NCBI GenBank assembly: GCA_017654935.2
Contig: CM065703.1
Location: 42,180,904 to 42,244,903, forward strand
Source: Phymorhynchus buccinoides
Taxonomy: Eukaryota; Mollusca; Gastropoda; Neogastropoda; Raphitomidae
DNA: 64,000 bases
Direction: 5' to 3'
Shown: positions 43,246 through 54,955 of the stretch, one piece after another
Position numbering within the stretch: position 1 is the stretch's first letter
How the letters are laid out: each line of letters begins with the position of its first letter
The notes under the pieces: generated by a model
Databases searched by the model: none
The model's input: only the letters and a program-made list of their open reading frames with translations
Told to the model about the DNA's origin: nothing
Translations under genes and position numbers: made by a program

Positions 43246-43940
43246 ATGTAAAGCGATTTGTGGGAAGGGGAAGAAGAGACAATGTTGACTTATCAAAACA
43301 GAGCCTGTGTGTATGCAAAGTGTGTGTGTGCAAGTTTGCATGCATGTACGTTGCAAGTTTGCATGCATATGCGTTGCACGTTTGTGTTTAAAGGAAGAAT
43401 TAGTGATGATGATGTTAAAGAAAGTAAAGCTTTTCTGTTCACCAAAAGTGAAGAAAGGAGATAGAGACAATGCTTAAGAGTGCATTGTGAATTTGAACTG
43501 CGGGTGTATGGCGCCATATTAATCGAGAAATGATACTTTTCTGTGCATTTTCATGTATAATATTGACCCCATGTTATTGTATAGATACATCTCTGTGTGT
43601 GTGTGTACATGTATGTGTGTGTGTGTGTGTGTGAATACATGGATTTTTGTGTCACAGTATGACCTGAAGAAAAGCGTGGAATACACTTGAAATTTTGCCA
43701 CAAATGATGGGCGTCTGCGTTCTTTGTTTACTCGTGAATACTTATTCTTGTGATATAGCCTTTTATCTTTCCTTTTTTTCTCTCAGTGGATTTCGTGGGT
43801 GCTTTGATTACTGAAATTATATATCAATATTCAATATGATGACGTCAGTGATGATGATGCGTCCATTATTGTGTTTTGATGGATTATTCTGAAGTGGAAT
43901 CAGGGCATTCATTACGTAATTTACATAATATGCGTTTTTT
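43246..43940. other. Intergenic, nothing firmly recognised
   Basis: TG-rich pieces with GTTTGCATGCATGTACG words, then AT-rich unique sequence. No gene-like ORF. Confidence 0.4.
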
Positions 43941-43945
43941 AAAAG

Positions 43946-44019
43946 TTGGTAAAGGTCAAGATGTGAAGAAAAAAAATTTAAAAAAAAAAAAAAAAAAGAA
44001 AAAAAAAAGGTCAAGATGT

Positions 44020-44069
<50 letters not shown>

Positions 44070-44428
44070 CTCCCCTACATTTCTCGGTTAATTGTATTTT
44101 TCCGTTTTTGCCTTTCTTGCCATACATAAAGCTGTATTTTAGGTACATTTTTAGCTAATAACCTTTTTGGAATACTAACCCTAGCCCTAACCCTACCCCC
44201 CACCCTATAAGACGGAAAAACGCAACGAACCACAACTGTGACAAATCGCTGTGTACTGCAGTACATAGTGGGGGGTAGGGTTAGGTTTAGGGCTAGGGTT
44301 AGTATTCCAAAAAGGTTATTAGCTAAAAATGTTCCTAAAATACAGCTTTATGTATGGTAAGAAAGGCAAAAACGGAAAAATACAATTAACCGAGAAATGC
44401 AGGGGTGGGTGGCACATCTTTACCTTTA
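43946..44428. mobile_element. R12 foldback with telomere-like core
   Basis: Arms GTTAATTGTATTTTTCCG..GTTTTTGCC..GCTAATAACCTTTTTGG are inverted at 44300-44400. Inside are CTAACCCTAGCCCTAACCC and TAGGGTTAGGTTTAGGG flanking a ~75-bp centre (CTGTGTACTGCAGTACAT). The left arm contains a CA microsatellite and an A-run. Same family as 47115-47503 with the centre inverted. Confidence 0.85.
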
Positions 44429-44564
44429 CCAAAAAGTTAATTGCTACAGTACTTGAAAAGGCCTTGTGTATTTTTGTTTATATCTGAATGCATTTAGAGT
44501 ATTGCTGTTGATTAGAGTGAGATTGTATATATATGTGTACAAGTGTGCTTGCACACTAGAGAGA

Positions 44565-44567
44565 AAG

Positions 44568-44662
<95 letters not shown>

Positions 44663-44703
44663 TCGTGAGAGAGAGAGAGAGAGAGAGCTCAATGGTCAGA
44701 TTC

Positions 44704-44741
<38 letters not shown>

Positions 44742-44765
44742 CAATGGTCAGATTCATAGAGAGAG

Positions 44766-44802
<37 letters not shown>

Positions 44803-44835
44803 AAATGGTCAGATTCATAGAGAGAGACAAGAGCG
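44565..44835 (+). repeat. GA microsatellite with 65-bp higher-order unit
   Basis: GAGAGA tracts separated three times by GCTCAATGGTCAGATTCATA. Long Arg/Glu and Ser/Leu ORFs are artefacts. Confidence 0.9.
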
Positions 44836-44851
44836 GAAGTCACCTGAAGCT

Positions 44852-45093
44852 GGCAACAGACTATGTGACTGCCTCATGTGACTCGATCAGGTCGTGACGT
44901 TTCACATTTGCATACCATGCTGCTCGATCGGTCTGACTCAGTCGGGCCCAGTCAGGTGACAGGACTGAATAGGGCGGGTTCTAAATTTCACTGATCGAGT
45001 CTGATGGCTTGTGACCTCTTCTGTGCGGGAAACAAAATTTGGTCAACGTCACGACCTGATCGAGTCATATGAGGCAGTCGCATAGTCTGTCGC
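44852..45093. mobile_element. TIR MITE (GGCAACAGACTATG)
   Basis: GGCAACAGACTATGTGACTG..GATCAGGTCGTGACG at left matches inverse CGTCACGACCTGATCGAG..CGCATAGTCTGTCGCC. Arms ~48 bp; further internal inverted words GTCTGACTCAGTC. Confidence 0.88.
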
Positions 45094-45825
45094 CCGCTTG
45101 AGAGAGAGAGAGAGGGGGGAGGGGGCCTTTCATACTTTGAATAATTCAATTCTTACATATTTTGTTGGTAATGAGCTCCATGTATCATACACGTGTAATT
45201 AGAAATTGGTTAATTGAAAAGCGATAACTTTTTCATTTAGTAGAATTTTGAAGAAAGCGAAGTTTGTGCTTTTCTGTGCCCGTGTTCACATGGTTTTTCC
45301 CCTGTATGTGTTCTGTTCATTGAAGATGTCTTGATTATGTACTGTCATGCAATTCTGTTATGAAATTTTATCTTCTGGTGATAAATGAGAGGAAACAGAT
45401 TTTGTGGATTTTTTTTTTTTTTTTTAATTTGTTTTGTTCTTTCTACTGAACAGGAGTGAGTTTGTGTGCAAGTCCGAGCGTGCGTGCCGTGCTGCATGCG
45501 TGTGCACATGCATGTGTGTGGGTGAGGGAGAGGTGGTAATTTGACATGCTTTTATGACTAGATGTATTTTTGTTTAGCCCTCACAATTCTTCTCAATCTT
45601 GTTAGATGTCGATTTACATGTACTCACAAGACTTCTCTCCACCACTATCAAACTTTGTGATTATCTTTCTTTGATTCAAAGCAAGAGGTTATACAGCGAC
45701 TCAGGATTTTTTTTTTAAGGACTTTTTTTTTTTTAAAGCATTACAAAAGTGATATTTCTTTATAATGTAGTAATTAGGACCTGTTGTATTCTTTCTAGAA
45801 GAATGTTCTGAGACAGACGCTTAAC
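45094..45825. other. Intergenic, nothing recognised
   Basis: AT-rich with T-runs and a short TG piece. No ORF or repeat identified. Confidence 0.4.
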
Positions 45826-45829
45826 TCAC

Positions 45830-46115
45830 TCATATATATCCGGAATTAATAGATAGCTGTCAATTCGATGCATTTGCTTCAAGGGAAGTAAATCTGTGTG
45901 CACACAATACCTTGGTCACTTCTAAACTCGCCTCACTCCCTTAGATTACAATTTTGCCCCTGACTTTGCTTTTGTAGTGGTTCGTTGTGAGGAAACCAAT
46001 CGGTGTAGAGAGTTTTTCTATATAAAGTCTATATATAAAAATGTCTGATCTACCACTTCCCTATGTCTAAACCTGAAGTAAAAACCTGTTATCTTCTTTC
46101 ATTTCTCCTTTTGTT
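45830..46115 (-). mobile_element. R11 dispersed element, reverse copy
   Basis: ATAGATAGCTGTCAATTCGA, TTGCTTCAAGGGAAGTAAAT, GGTTCGTTGTGAGGAAACC are the inverse of R11 at 24726. Confidence 0.78.
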
Positions 46116-47110
46116 TATCGTCGCTGTCCAACGCTAACCGTGTATTTACACAATCAGTGATTTTACAGGAGCATCAAAAAACATTGTCGCCTGCTACAAA
46201 GTCAATCCCCATTTGATATATGCTTGACCCTTCTTCTTTACCGATGAGTAAACATGTGACGCAATAGAAGTTGCATTAATACCCAAAATTTTCGTGATAA
46301 TTCAGTTACACGGTTAGTCACAAAGTTAGTGCATTGTTCTCACAATGGGAGATACGACAGCTGCCGGCAGTTACACGATTAGCGTGACCAGTTACACGCT
46401 TATCGCGTCAAAACCATCAACAACCAGCCACATACACGATTATTTCCGTGGTATCATGTGACAAATTTGAGCATTTTCATTGGTCGCAGACACAAGATAT
46501 CTATAGAACACCTGCGTGAGGTCACTGGAAGGAGTTTCAGTAAAAAATCTATTTTTGTCAAATTTTGTAGATACACAGTTAGCGTCGGACAGCGACGTTA
46601 TGTATGTTTTGTTTGTGTGCTTGGCTGGAGTGATTTGTGAGTTTTTTGAATAATTAAAAATCGTTGCGATGCAAATGAGTTAAAATATTCAATCTTGAAA
46701 GCAAAATTAATGACTGATTTGCTACCTTCACGCTCTGGTGACTTTTTTTAAAAAGATAATTGCAGTTCTTGATGTCGTGTATCAGTGTGCAAAGTTTGGT
46801 TGTGCCAAAGACTGTATAGGGGAAGATAAGCATCCGGTCTTTTCCCTATATGAGTATAACTGGTTATGTCCCTTTTAAACAGGACACATTTTACATGGCA
46901 ATAGGCCAGTTGAATTCTCCGTTCAAGTTAGAGTTTTTGGATAGCCTCCACTGTGAATAGTGTACTGTGTGATAACTCTATCAAGCTTTAAGTAGTCCAT
47001 CTTACCCTTTTAGTTACCCTTTTAGAATATCTTTGGTTGTGCTAGTATTTGTAGTTTCTTAGAATCTTGCAATGCTACATTTTCCTCCAGACACACACCG
47101 GGATATGGAT
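46116..47110. other. Intergenic, nothing firmly recognised
   Basis: About 1 kb of moderately AT-rich sequence with short ORFs only. Words such as GTTACACGATTAGCG recur locally (46370-46470). Confidence 0.4.
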
Positions 47111-47114
47111 ATTT

Positions 47115-47503
47115 GGTAAAGGTCAAGATGTGCCACCCCCCCTACCTATCTTGGTTAATTGTATTTTTCCGTTTGTGTCTTTCTTACCATACATAAAGCT
47201 GTATTTTAGGAACATTTTTAGCTAATAACCTTTTTGGAATACTAACCCTATCCCTAACCCTAAACCTAACCTTACCCCCCACTATGTACTGCAGTACACC
47301 GCGATTTGTCACAGTTGTGGTTCGTTGCGTTTTTCCGTCTTATAGGATGTAGGGTTAGGGTTAGGGCTAGGGTTAGTATTCCAAAAAGGTTATTAGCTAA
47401 AAATGTTCCTAAAATACAGCTTTATGTATGGTAAGAAAGGCAATAACGGAAAAATAGAATTAACCAAGATAGGTAGGGGGGGTGGCACATCTTGACCTTT
47501 ACC
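47115..47503. mobile_element. R12 foldback with telomere-like core, second copy
   Basis: GTAAAGGTCAAGATGTGCCA at left and TGGCACATCTTGACCTTTAC at right are perfect inverses; inner CTAACCCTATCCCTAACCC and GGGTTAGGGCTAGGGTTAG. Arms ~160 bp, centre ~75 bp. Confidence 0.92.
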
Positions 47504-47519
47504 GGATATTTTTTTAACT

Positions 47520-47897
47520 CGTTCGTATCGCAACGATTTTGAATTATTGAAAAACTTGCAAATCACTCGAGCCATGCACACAAACAAAACATATATAAAC
47601 AAAAGGAGAAATGAAAGATTACGGGGATTTATTTCATGTTTAGACATAGGGAAGTGGTAGATCAGACTTTTTTATATATAGACTTTATATAGAAAAACTC
47701 TACACCGATTGGTTACCCCACAACAAACCACTACAAAAGCAAAGTCAGAGGCAAAATTGTGGTCTAAGGGAGCGAAGCGAGTTTAGAAGTGACCAAGGTA
47801 TGGTGTGTACAGATTTACTTCCCTTGAAGCAAATGCATCAAATTGACAGCTATCTATTAATTCCGCACATATATGGCCGGAACGACTTGAATGAGTT
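47520..47897 (+). mobile_element. R11 dispersed element
   Basis: ATCGCAACGATTTTGAATTA, GGAGAAATGAAAGATTACGG, GGGAGCGAAGCGAGTTTAGA, ATATGGCCGGAACGACTTGA. Full direct copy. Confidence 0.8.
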
Positions 47898-48285
47898 ACC
47901 GTAAAATGCGGACTATAAGCCGCTACTTTTTTCCTCAACGTTGGCCCATGGTGCTGCTTATCTGTAGATTTTTTCCCATTCTACATTGATCAGTATGATT
48001 AAATCTGTTTGGGGCCACATTCTTCAGCCTATTTTTAGCTTCTTGAAACTCAAAACTGGTTTTGGTAATCAACAAATTCAAATCTCATGTTTAAAGTGTC
48101 TGAGAACATTAAATACTCATGTTCTGATAGGAGAATTTCTATATTTGTGTTGGTTTGTGCACATACAATTTTCTCTGCAGCTTATAAACTGGTGCGGCTT
48201 ATATGTGAATAAATACCTAATATTTTGTCAATTTAAGGGATGCGGCTTATATACAGGTGCATCTTATAGTCCAGTTTTTACGGTA
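47898..48285. mobile_element. R6-type element (~390 bp)
   Basis: ACCGTAAAATGCGGACTATA..AGCCGCTAC at left, GCATCTTATAGTCC..TTTTTACGGT at right, TA flanks. Confidence 0.82.
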
Positions 48286-48309
48286 ATAACCATGCCTCTC
48301 CATGGCAAA

Positions 48310-48560
48310 TTAACCCTTTTGCCGCCAGCCATTTTTCAGCCAACAAATACCATTAAGCTTACCTGGGACGAGAGAACAAAAAATCTGCAATATTATATTG
48401 TGAATGCCTGTGACATGTATAACATTAGACCTATCCTTACTTCCCAAAATAAAGAAAATAGGGTCTTCAGATGACAGGCCCTGATTAATTATGCTTATTA
48501 GTAACATGGGTGTTAAACCATTGTGGTGCAAAAATGCGACATTGGCGGTGAAAGGGTTAA
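48310..48560. mobile_element. R2 piggyBac-like MITE, intact
   Basis: TTAACCCTTTTGCCGCCAGC to TTGGCGGTGAAAGGGTTAA, 251 bp including both TTAA. Interior GGGTGTTAAACCATTGTGGT. Confidence 0.88.
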
Positions 48561-48780
48561 AGGTGGAGTAATGGTAAAGAAATGCAGGGAAAATCATTCC
48601 TCTTTTACATAAATGTTCCAAATATAATGTACAGGGCAAGAGCACTTGAGACAGAATGCATGTTTTTCATGGTAAGCATGTCTGCCGTTGTGATACATAT
48701 ATGCAGGCTTTCCATGTGTGAGTGGTTTGATAGGTCTATGCGTGTTGGAAGCTTGAATGGGACAGAGAGTGAACACTAGA

Positions 48781-49268
48781 CAGGGTTCATAGGGGCCTTA
48801 CCAGTCCTTATAAGTCTTGACCAATTGAAATCTCCAAGTAAGGCCTTACAAGTGCTTACATTCACTTCAAGGTCCTTACAAGTCCTGACGGCTGCAAGAA
48901 ACTGCCCTGAGCAGCAAGACCATACTCAAAATAGATTGCAGAAGCAGCGATTTTACACTTGAGAAACATCGCTCGGCACCTACTTCACCAACCCCCTCCC
49001 CCACCTTCCCATTTCAACTGACCACTTAGCAGACGAACGATGCACCGCGAGTTGTCAAGAGAAATTGGACTGAAATCTCGTTTTTTATCCTGGTGTCGTT
49101 TTGCGAGAAAACGCGTATATCCGTGTCAGCCATAGTTTTTCTATCGGCTTAGACATTGTTCACAATGCTGGGAAAGTGTCCCTTTCAAGATCGTTTGCTA
49201 AAAGATGCAGATTATCCTAAGGCCTACAGGTCCTTACTTGGGGATAGCTGAAAGCCCTGGGAACCCTG
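48781..49268. mobile_element. hAT-like TIR element (CAGGGTTC)
   Basis: CAGGGTTCATAGG at left, CCTGGGAACCCTG at right, flanked by CTAGA-containing direct sequence on both sides. Interior has repeated GTCCTTACAAGTCCT words. No transposase seen. Confidence 0.65.
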
Positions 49269-49609
49269 TCTAGAGAATGAAGAAAAATAAACAGAAATCT
49301 TACCCCTTCACTATGGCCTTCCAATTTTCCAGGAAACGCCCAAAGATGAAAATCCCAAGCATTCGTTCACTTGTATTTACATGGATTGCTTTTTGTTCTG
49401 TTGATATTTGCATTCACTTGGATTTTTTTGTTTGTTTGTTCATGTACATTCACAATGACTGCTTTTGTTCAAAACCGTCCTAGGTTGTATCAATACAATG
49501 TGATGTATCGTTTTGTCCTGATCTAGGGAGCATAATCCATGGTCAAATCGACCGAAGGAGGCCTACTGCTATCGTTTTTGCTCACTGAACAGATCTCAAC
49601 ATAATTTGT

Positions 49610-49940
49610 GGTTCTTCTTCTTCTTCTGCGTTCCCAGGCCATATGGCCATAATGGGTAAGGTACGTATGTGTCTGGTTTTCAGTTGTCACTGGTCTCCCC
49701 GCTGCGTACAGTGACACATTCCGATTTCGGAGGAGCTCAAAGGAGAAAAATTATTTGGAAGATTTGTTTTGAAAAAAGGCAGGAGAATGGGCCAACAATA
49801 AGTCAGAAAGATAGTAGATGACAGAAAGCAAAGGGAAAAGGCAGAGTCAAAGAGAGTGGCAGATTAGAGGAAGTTACAAGCACAGAACTTCCAGGTGTGG
49901 GAACTATTTTTTACGAAAGACCCCCACCCCCCACCCCCCC
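49610..49940 (+). mobile_element. SINE-B (P-module)
   Basis: TTCTTCTTCTTCTGCGTTCC, GGCCATATGGCCATAATGGG, CACATTCCGATTTCGGAGG, AGAAAGATAGTAGATGACAG, ACAGAACTTCCAGGTG, then C/G-rich end. Confidence 0.87.
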
Positions 49941-50013
49941 GGGGAACTTGTGGTTGATTTGGGGTTATATCAGATCAGAGGAGGAGGGGAGGGTGGTGGT
50001 GGTGATCAAGACA

Positions 50014-50261
50014 TTAACCCTTTCGCCGCCAGCCATTTTTCAGCCAAAAAATACCATTAAACTTAACCAGGTTTAGAAAGAAACAAATATCTGCCATATT
50101 GGGAATTTGGAGATGACATGTTTAATATTAGGCCTGTCCTTACCTCCAAAAATAAAGAAAATAGGGTCTTTGGATAACACGCCCTGATTTGATGCCTTTT
50201 AGTGACAAGGGTGTTAAACCATTGTTGTGCATAAATGCGACATTGGCGGTGAAAGGGTTAA
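50014..50261. mobile_element. R2 piggyBac-like MITE, intact
   Basis: TTAACCCTTTCGCCGCCAGC to TTGGCGGTGAAAGGGTTAA, TTAA on both ends, 248 bp. Confidence 0.9.
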
Positions 50262-50599
50262 ACGGAATGGGGGCGGGGGGTGTTGGACAGGACGGTTTTG
50301 TGTGCTCAATCATGTATGCTGCTCTTCTTGGCTCAAATAGCTGCTTCCCACTCCCACTGTTGAGAACGCACATGGATGCTCCTGCTTTCTGGATGTCCTG
50401 AAGTTCAGGATTTTTGTATTGCTTGGAGCCGGTGTCGCCAGATTATGAGAATTTGAGAAGATGCATTTTGCTGGTTATAGAGGTCATGAAGTTTAACCAG
50501 AAGTGAAAGTGCAACGAGAGTCTGTCAATTACATTGGAAACAACATGTTTCCCTTCAGTTTCCAGGCGGCATTGCCCCCCGGAACCCCCAGGAGGGGCG

Positions 50600-50840
50600 C
50601 TGTCCCTGCACTCCGCCAGGGCTTGCAGGATTTTTGAACCCATGAGCACCCATGTATGTATGGAAGCATTCATTCCGAGTCCGAGTCCCAACTCTCAGCC
50701 ACACCCCGGTTTGTTCAAGTCGCAGAATCCGAAGCCAGCAGTCCAAAGGTAGCGAATCTATGTTAGGTCACCAGGAGGCAACCAACCGAGGAGACACTGC
50801 ACTGCTGGTGATCTTCAAGAGGAATTTGCCCCCTGGTCAC
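50600..50840 (+). mobile_element. R13 dispersed element
   Basis: CATTCCGAGTCCGAGTCCCA, TAGCGAATCTATGTTAGGTC, GGAGACACTGCACTGCTGGT. Confidence 0.7.
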
Positions 50841-50909
50841 CATTAAGGGCTCTTCATCCTTTGACCACACCACGAGACATTTCCTGAACCCCAAAATATT
50901 TTCAGAGAA

Positions 50910-51206
50910 AAATGTTGGCGGCGCAGGCACAATAGGCGGCACTGAAGGGGTTAATGTAAGAAATGTACTATGTTGGCGACGCAGGCACAATAGGCGGCAC
51001 TGAAGGGGTTAATGTAAGAAATGTACTATGTTGGCGACGCAGGCACAACTAATAGGCGGCACTGAAGGGGTTAATGTAAGAAATGTACTATGTTGGCGAC
51101 GCAGGCACAATAGGCGGCACTGAAGGGGTTAATGTAAGAAATGTACTATGTTGGTGGCGCAGGCACAATAGGCGGCACTGAAGGGGTTAATGTAAGAAAT
51201 GTACTG
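50910..51206 (+). repeat. 58-bp minisatellite, 5 copies
   Basis: Unit contains TTGGCGACGCAGGCACAATA, GGCGGCACTGAAGGGGTTAA and TGTAAGAAATGTACTATG. The middle part is the right end of an R2-type MITE including TTAA. Confidence 0.92.
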
Positions 51207-51387
51207 TTATCTGAATGCTATTCACATGGGTGCAACTACACAAAATGAACACAACTGAAAAGCCGGGGTCCAGGGGTAATGTCCCCCGGCAGCTGAAGAA
51301 AAAAATGATTTATGAAGGTATTTTAGTTTGTTTTTCCACAATTTATACAAATGCTTATTTTAAAGTGTTTGAAAAATACAGTAGACA

Positions 51388-51450
51388 CACAAAGATCTTG
51401 TTTGACCAAAAAAAAAAAAAGGAATTTCCTTTTTTTGGTCAAACAAGATA
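51388..51450. repeat. Hairpin around A/T runs
   Basis: TCTTGTTTGACCAAAAAAA and the inverse TTTTTTTGGTCAAACAAGA, with a short GGAATTTCC loop region. Confidence 0.85.
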
Positions 51451-51770
51451 AGATGGTAAAATTCAAAAACAGGAAATCCTTGTATATCAGGAAAAGTTGC
51501 ACCTATGTATTCATTACCATAGCTATTGTGAAAGTATTAGATTGATACATCAGCATCATATTTGTATCATCATCGACATCATATTTGTGTCATCACATCT
51601 TTATGCTTATCAAGAACTGCCAATGGCAGAAATCTGCCATTGCGTCATTGGCATTCACTCGGGAGTTGAGAAATTTCACAAAATTACATTGGCAACAATT
51701 TTGTCCAGGAAAGCATTTAATAGAAGACAAATTTAGGTTGTTGTTTTTCTTTCAAACCCACTGATTTAAG

Positions 51771-51977
51771 CAGACCTGTTTACCCCCTACACAAATCTCG
51801 AGTAGTCTGGATAGCTGAAATGAGTAGTTTTGGTGCAAAATGTGTAGTTTTATTCATTAAACCATCAATGTTCACTGAAAATGAGTAGTAATCAAGAATT
51901 AAAGAACATTATTTTCAATTCTGAATAGTAGAGATCCAATTTGAGTATACTCGAAAAGAGTAGACGAAACAGGTCTG
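51771..51977. mobile_element. TIR element CAGACCTGTT (207 bp)
   Basis: CAGACCTGTTTACCCC at left, GACGAAACAGGTCTG at right; interior has repeated GAGTAGT words (AATGAGTAGTTTTGG, AAATGAGTAGTAATC). Relative of 32190-32610. Confidence 0.75.
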
Positions 51978-52304
51978 TTTATGCAATTATGCTGTTAATG
52001 TTATTAGCATGACAGTATGCTGCAATGGTTACGGTATCTTTATTGTTAATCATACTGCTATTGCTGCTCAAATGGCAGTGCATATGCTGCTGTTATAATC
52101 AATGTATGAGCGTGAATTAAACCTGAGACATAACACAGAGAAAGCTTTGTTGTTTCGTGTGTATGATGTTATTCATTATCATCACTATGAGAATGTGTTC
52201 TCATTTTTTTTTGCATGCTCTTTGTCAAGCTTGTATATTTTGAAATGTGCACAAGTTTACAATTTGTGCACCTAAAATTTAAAGTTTAATTAAACAGAAG
52301 TGTA
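51978..52304. other. Intergenic, nothing recognised
   Basis: AT-rich; no ORF or known repeat. Confidence 0.4.
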
Positions 52305-52594
52305 TGCGGCTTCTTCTTCGTCGATCGCTCAGACAGTTTCCTATCAATTATGAGCGTAGATGCGTCATGCTGCCGTTCTGCGCCTAACCAAGAAATAGTT
52401 AGGCCCAGCATGTCCGTCTTCGGCTGGAGGAATCTTTAGATTCTTGCAGAACAAAGGCAGGAGAATGGACCACTAAGGCAGAAAGATAGTAGATGACAGT
52501 AAGCAAAGGGAAAAGGCAAGAGTCAAACAGAGAGACAGATTAGAGGAAGCTATAAGCACTGCTTCCAGAAGGTGGGGGAACTATTTGTTCAAAA

Positions 52595-52628
<34 letters not shown>

Positions 52629-52645
52629 GGTATCCCCACAGGGGA
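52305..52645 (+). mobile_element. SINE-B (Q-module) with CA insert
   Basis: CTTCTTCTTCGTCGATCGCT, GATGCGTCATGCTGCCG, AGAAAGATAGTAGATGACAG, then ACACAC expansion before CCGGTATCCCCACAGGGG. Confidence 0.85.
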
Positions 52646-52941
52646 GTATGTCGCGTGACTCAAAACAGTAAATGTGTAGGCTGTAGCACACTGGTACTCC
52701 TTACGCATGCAACACGTTTACAAGACCCACAAACGCGCCCATCAAATAAGTAACAAACGAAAAATCCTGTGTTCAGATCTTTATCATTTTCATCAAGAAA
52801 CATGACATAGTCTAATGACACATTAATAATCACATAATGTACAAAAGTCAACAAAGACTGACTGAACCCTGTCATTTACCGTTTTACTTCTTTTGTCATT
52901 CTACTGTATTCAACATAAACGTTTTATTTTCTTTGTTTATA

Positions 52942-53248
52942 CAGTGGAACCTCCCTTATAAGACCTTCAAAAATCGGATGGAAGTTCAGCTTAACGTCGC
53001 GTATCGGCTTTCGCCATGTACGACGGGCTGAACAAACCAACCAGGGTATAAACAAAAATGTATGTTCCTGAATCACTGTCTTAGCCAAAAGGCAGAGAAG
53101 CGATCAGAAGACTTTTTTTACCTTCAAAAATCATCCAAAATTAGGTCTTATAAGGGAGGTAATTTTAATACAAAGAAGGGCAATGTCTCAGAGGTCTTAT
53201 GTGGGAGGGAGTCTTATAATGGGAGGTCTTATAAGGGAGGCTCCACTG
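52942..53248 (+). mobile_element. R1 MITE with ~130-bp insert
   Basis: CAGTGGAACCTCCC to GGGAGGCTCCACTG, TA flanks. An insert at about 52978-53108 is not part of R1 (AACGTCGCGTATCGGC). Confidence 0.85.
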
Positions 53249-53419
53249 TATAGTCAATTCTTTGTTTCAATAAAAACTGGCAATAAAACGTGGACATTTT
53301 TAAAAAAACCATGTAACTAACATTTCATAAAGTAAATAACTTTGTAATTGTAGCTTGCTATCTTAAGTCCCAATGTCATGTTTATAATATCATTGCTTGC
53401 ATTCTGCATTTATACAAAC

Positions 53420-53430
53420 AGAAGCTTGCG

Positions 53431-53461
<31 letters not shown>

Positions 53462-53640
53462 TTAATTACCTAAATATTACATTTATACAAACGGAAGCAG
53501 GCATGCATGCACACACACACACATCACACATTTAATTGCCTAAATATTACATTCATACAAACAGAAGCTGGCACGCATGCACACACACATATATGATACA
53601 TACACACAGTCGCACACACACACACATCACACACCACCCA
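53420..53640 (+). repeat. ~80-bp CA-containing repeat, 3 copies
   Basis: Units ACATTTATACAAACGGAAGC, GCATGCACACACAC and TTTAATTACCTAAATATT. Variation is mainly in the CA run. Confidence 0.82.
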
Positions 53641-53996
53641 CTCTCCCCAGACCCTTTCCCCCTCAATCACACTCCATCTTAGCAATCTTTCCCCCATCCT
53701 TCCCCTTCTCCTTACGCGTGTGTGTGTGCGTATGTGTGTGTGTGTGTACATGTGTGATTCTTTCAATGGTGTGACTCGTTCTGTCCTTACTTATTTTAAT
53801 TTGCTTGATTCTTTCAAGAGTGTGAACTGCATGATTCTTTCAATGTTTATGATTGGCGTTTTGTTCACTGATATATTATTCACTTGTGGTGTTGTCATTT
53901 ACGGGGTTCTTGTAATACTGTGGCTACATGTTTTCTCGATTGCCGCAGCAACGTGACATGCTTTATTATTTCAATGTTATAATTTGCTTGATGACT

Positions 53997-54242
53997 TTAA
54001 CCCTTTCGCCGCCAGCCATTTTTCAGCAAGAAATGTCCATTAAACTTACCTGGCTAGAGACAAAAATCTGTCTGTAATATTAGGGATTCCTCTGTGACAT
54101 ATTTAAAGTAAGGCCTATCCTTACCTCCTAAATTTAAGAGAATAAGGTCTTTGGATAACAGACCCTCATTTGATGCCTTTTAGTGACATGGGTGTTAAAC
54201 CATTGTGGTGCAAAAATGCGACGTTGGCGGTGAAAGGGTTAA
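53997..54242. mobile_element. R2 piggyBac-like MITE, intact
   Basis: TTAACCCTTTCGCCGCCAGC to TTGGCGGTGAAAGGGTTAA, 246 bp. Confidence 0.9.
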
Positions 54243-54424
54243 AGGTTCTCGCGATATTTTCTCATTGCCATGGTTTGCATGATTCTTCTAAACCTTTGAG
54301 TCTTACAAGACTATGCCCCGCTTAAATTTCCTAATGCAACGATTTGCTAACATGTGTGCTCATGTATGCATGCTTTATTCATTTTTCTCTTTTTTCCTGT
54401 TGTTTGATTTGTCAATTCTCACCC

Positions 54425-54955
54425 ATTGTAATGGGCCAAAGGCCTCCACAATCAAATCATTCCGACTTCCGACCACACACACACACATCACACACCACCC
54501 ACTCTCCCCAAAACCCTTCTCAATCACACTCCATCTTCACAATATTTCTCTACTCTTTGCCCTTCTCCTTACTCTCCTTCTCTCTCACGACTTTCCCCAA
54601 CATTGTAATGGGCCAAAGGCCTCCACAACTAAGTCATTCCGACTTCCGACCACACACACACACCACCCACCCTCACAAAACCCTTCTCAATCGCACTCCA
54701 TCTTCACAATCTTTCTCTCCTCTTTGCCCTTCTCCTTCCTATCCTTCTCTATCACGACTTTCCCCAACATTGTAATGGGCCAAAGGCCTCCACAATTAAT
54801 TGAGTCATTCCGACTTCCGACCACACACACACACACACACCACCCACCCTCCCAAAACCCTTCTCAATCACACTCCATCTTCACAATCTTTCTCTCCTCT
54901 TTGCCCTTCTCCTTCTCCTTACTCTCCTTCTCTCTCCCGACCTTCCCCAACATCG
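54425..54955 (-). repeat. GATAD1: ~175-bp minisatellite overlapping GATAD1 C-terminal codons
   Basis: Three units with CATTGTAATGGGCCAAAGGC, CATTCCGACTTCCGACCACA, CA run, CTTCTCAATCACACTCCATC and CTCTTTGCCCTTCTCCTTAC. The last unit, on the minus strand, encodes the KEKEKGKEERKIVKMEC tail of GATAD1. A diverged relative without the exon part lies at 53640-53720. Confidence 0.9.

Noticed and set aside
44160..44320. True telomere or chromosome end
   Set aside because: Telomere-like blocks are short, degenerate and symmetrically placed inside a foldback element with a second copy at 47115.
44444..44759. Arg/Glu and Ser/Leu repeat ORFs
   Set aside because: Translation of GA/CT microsatellite.
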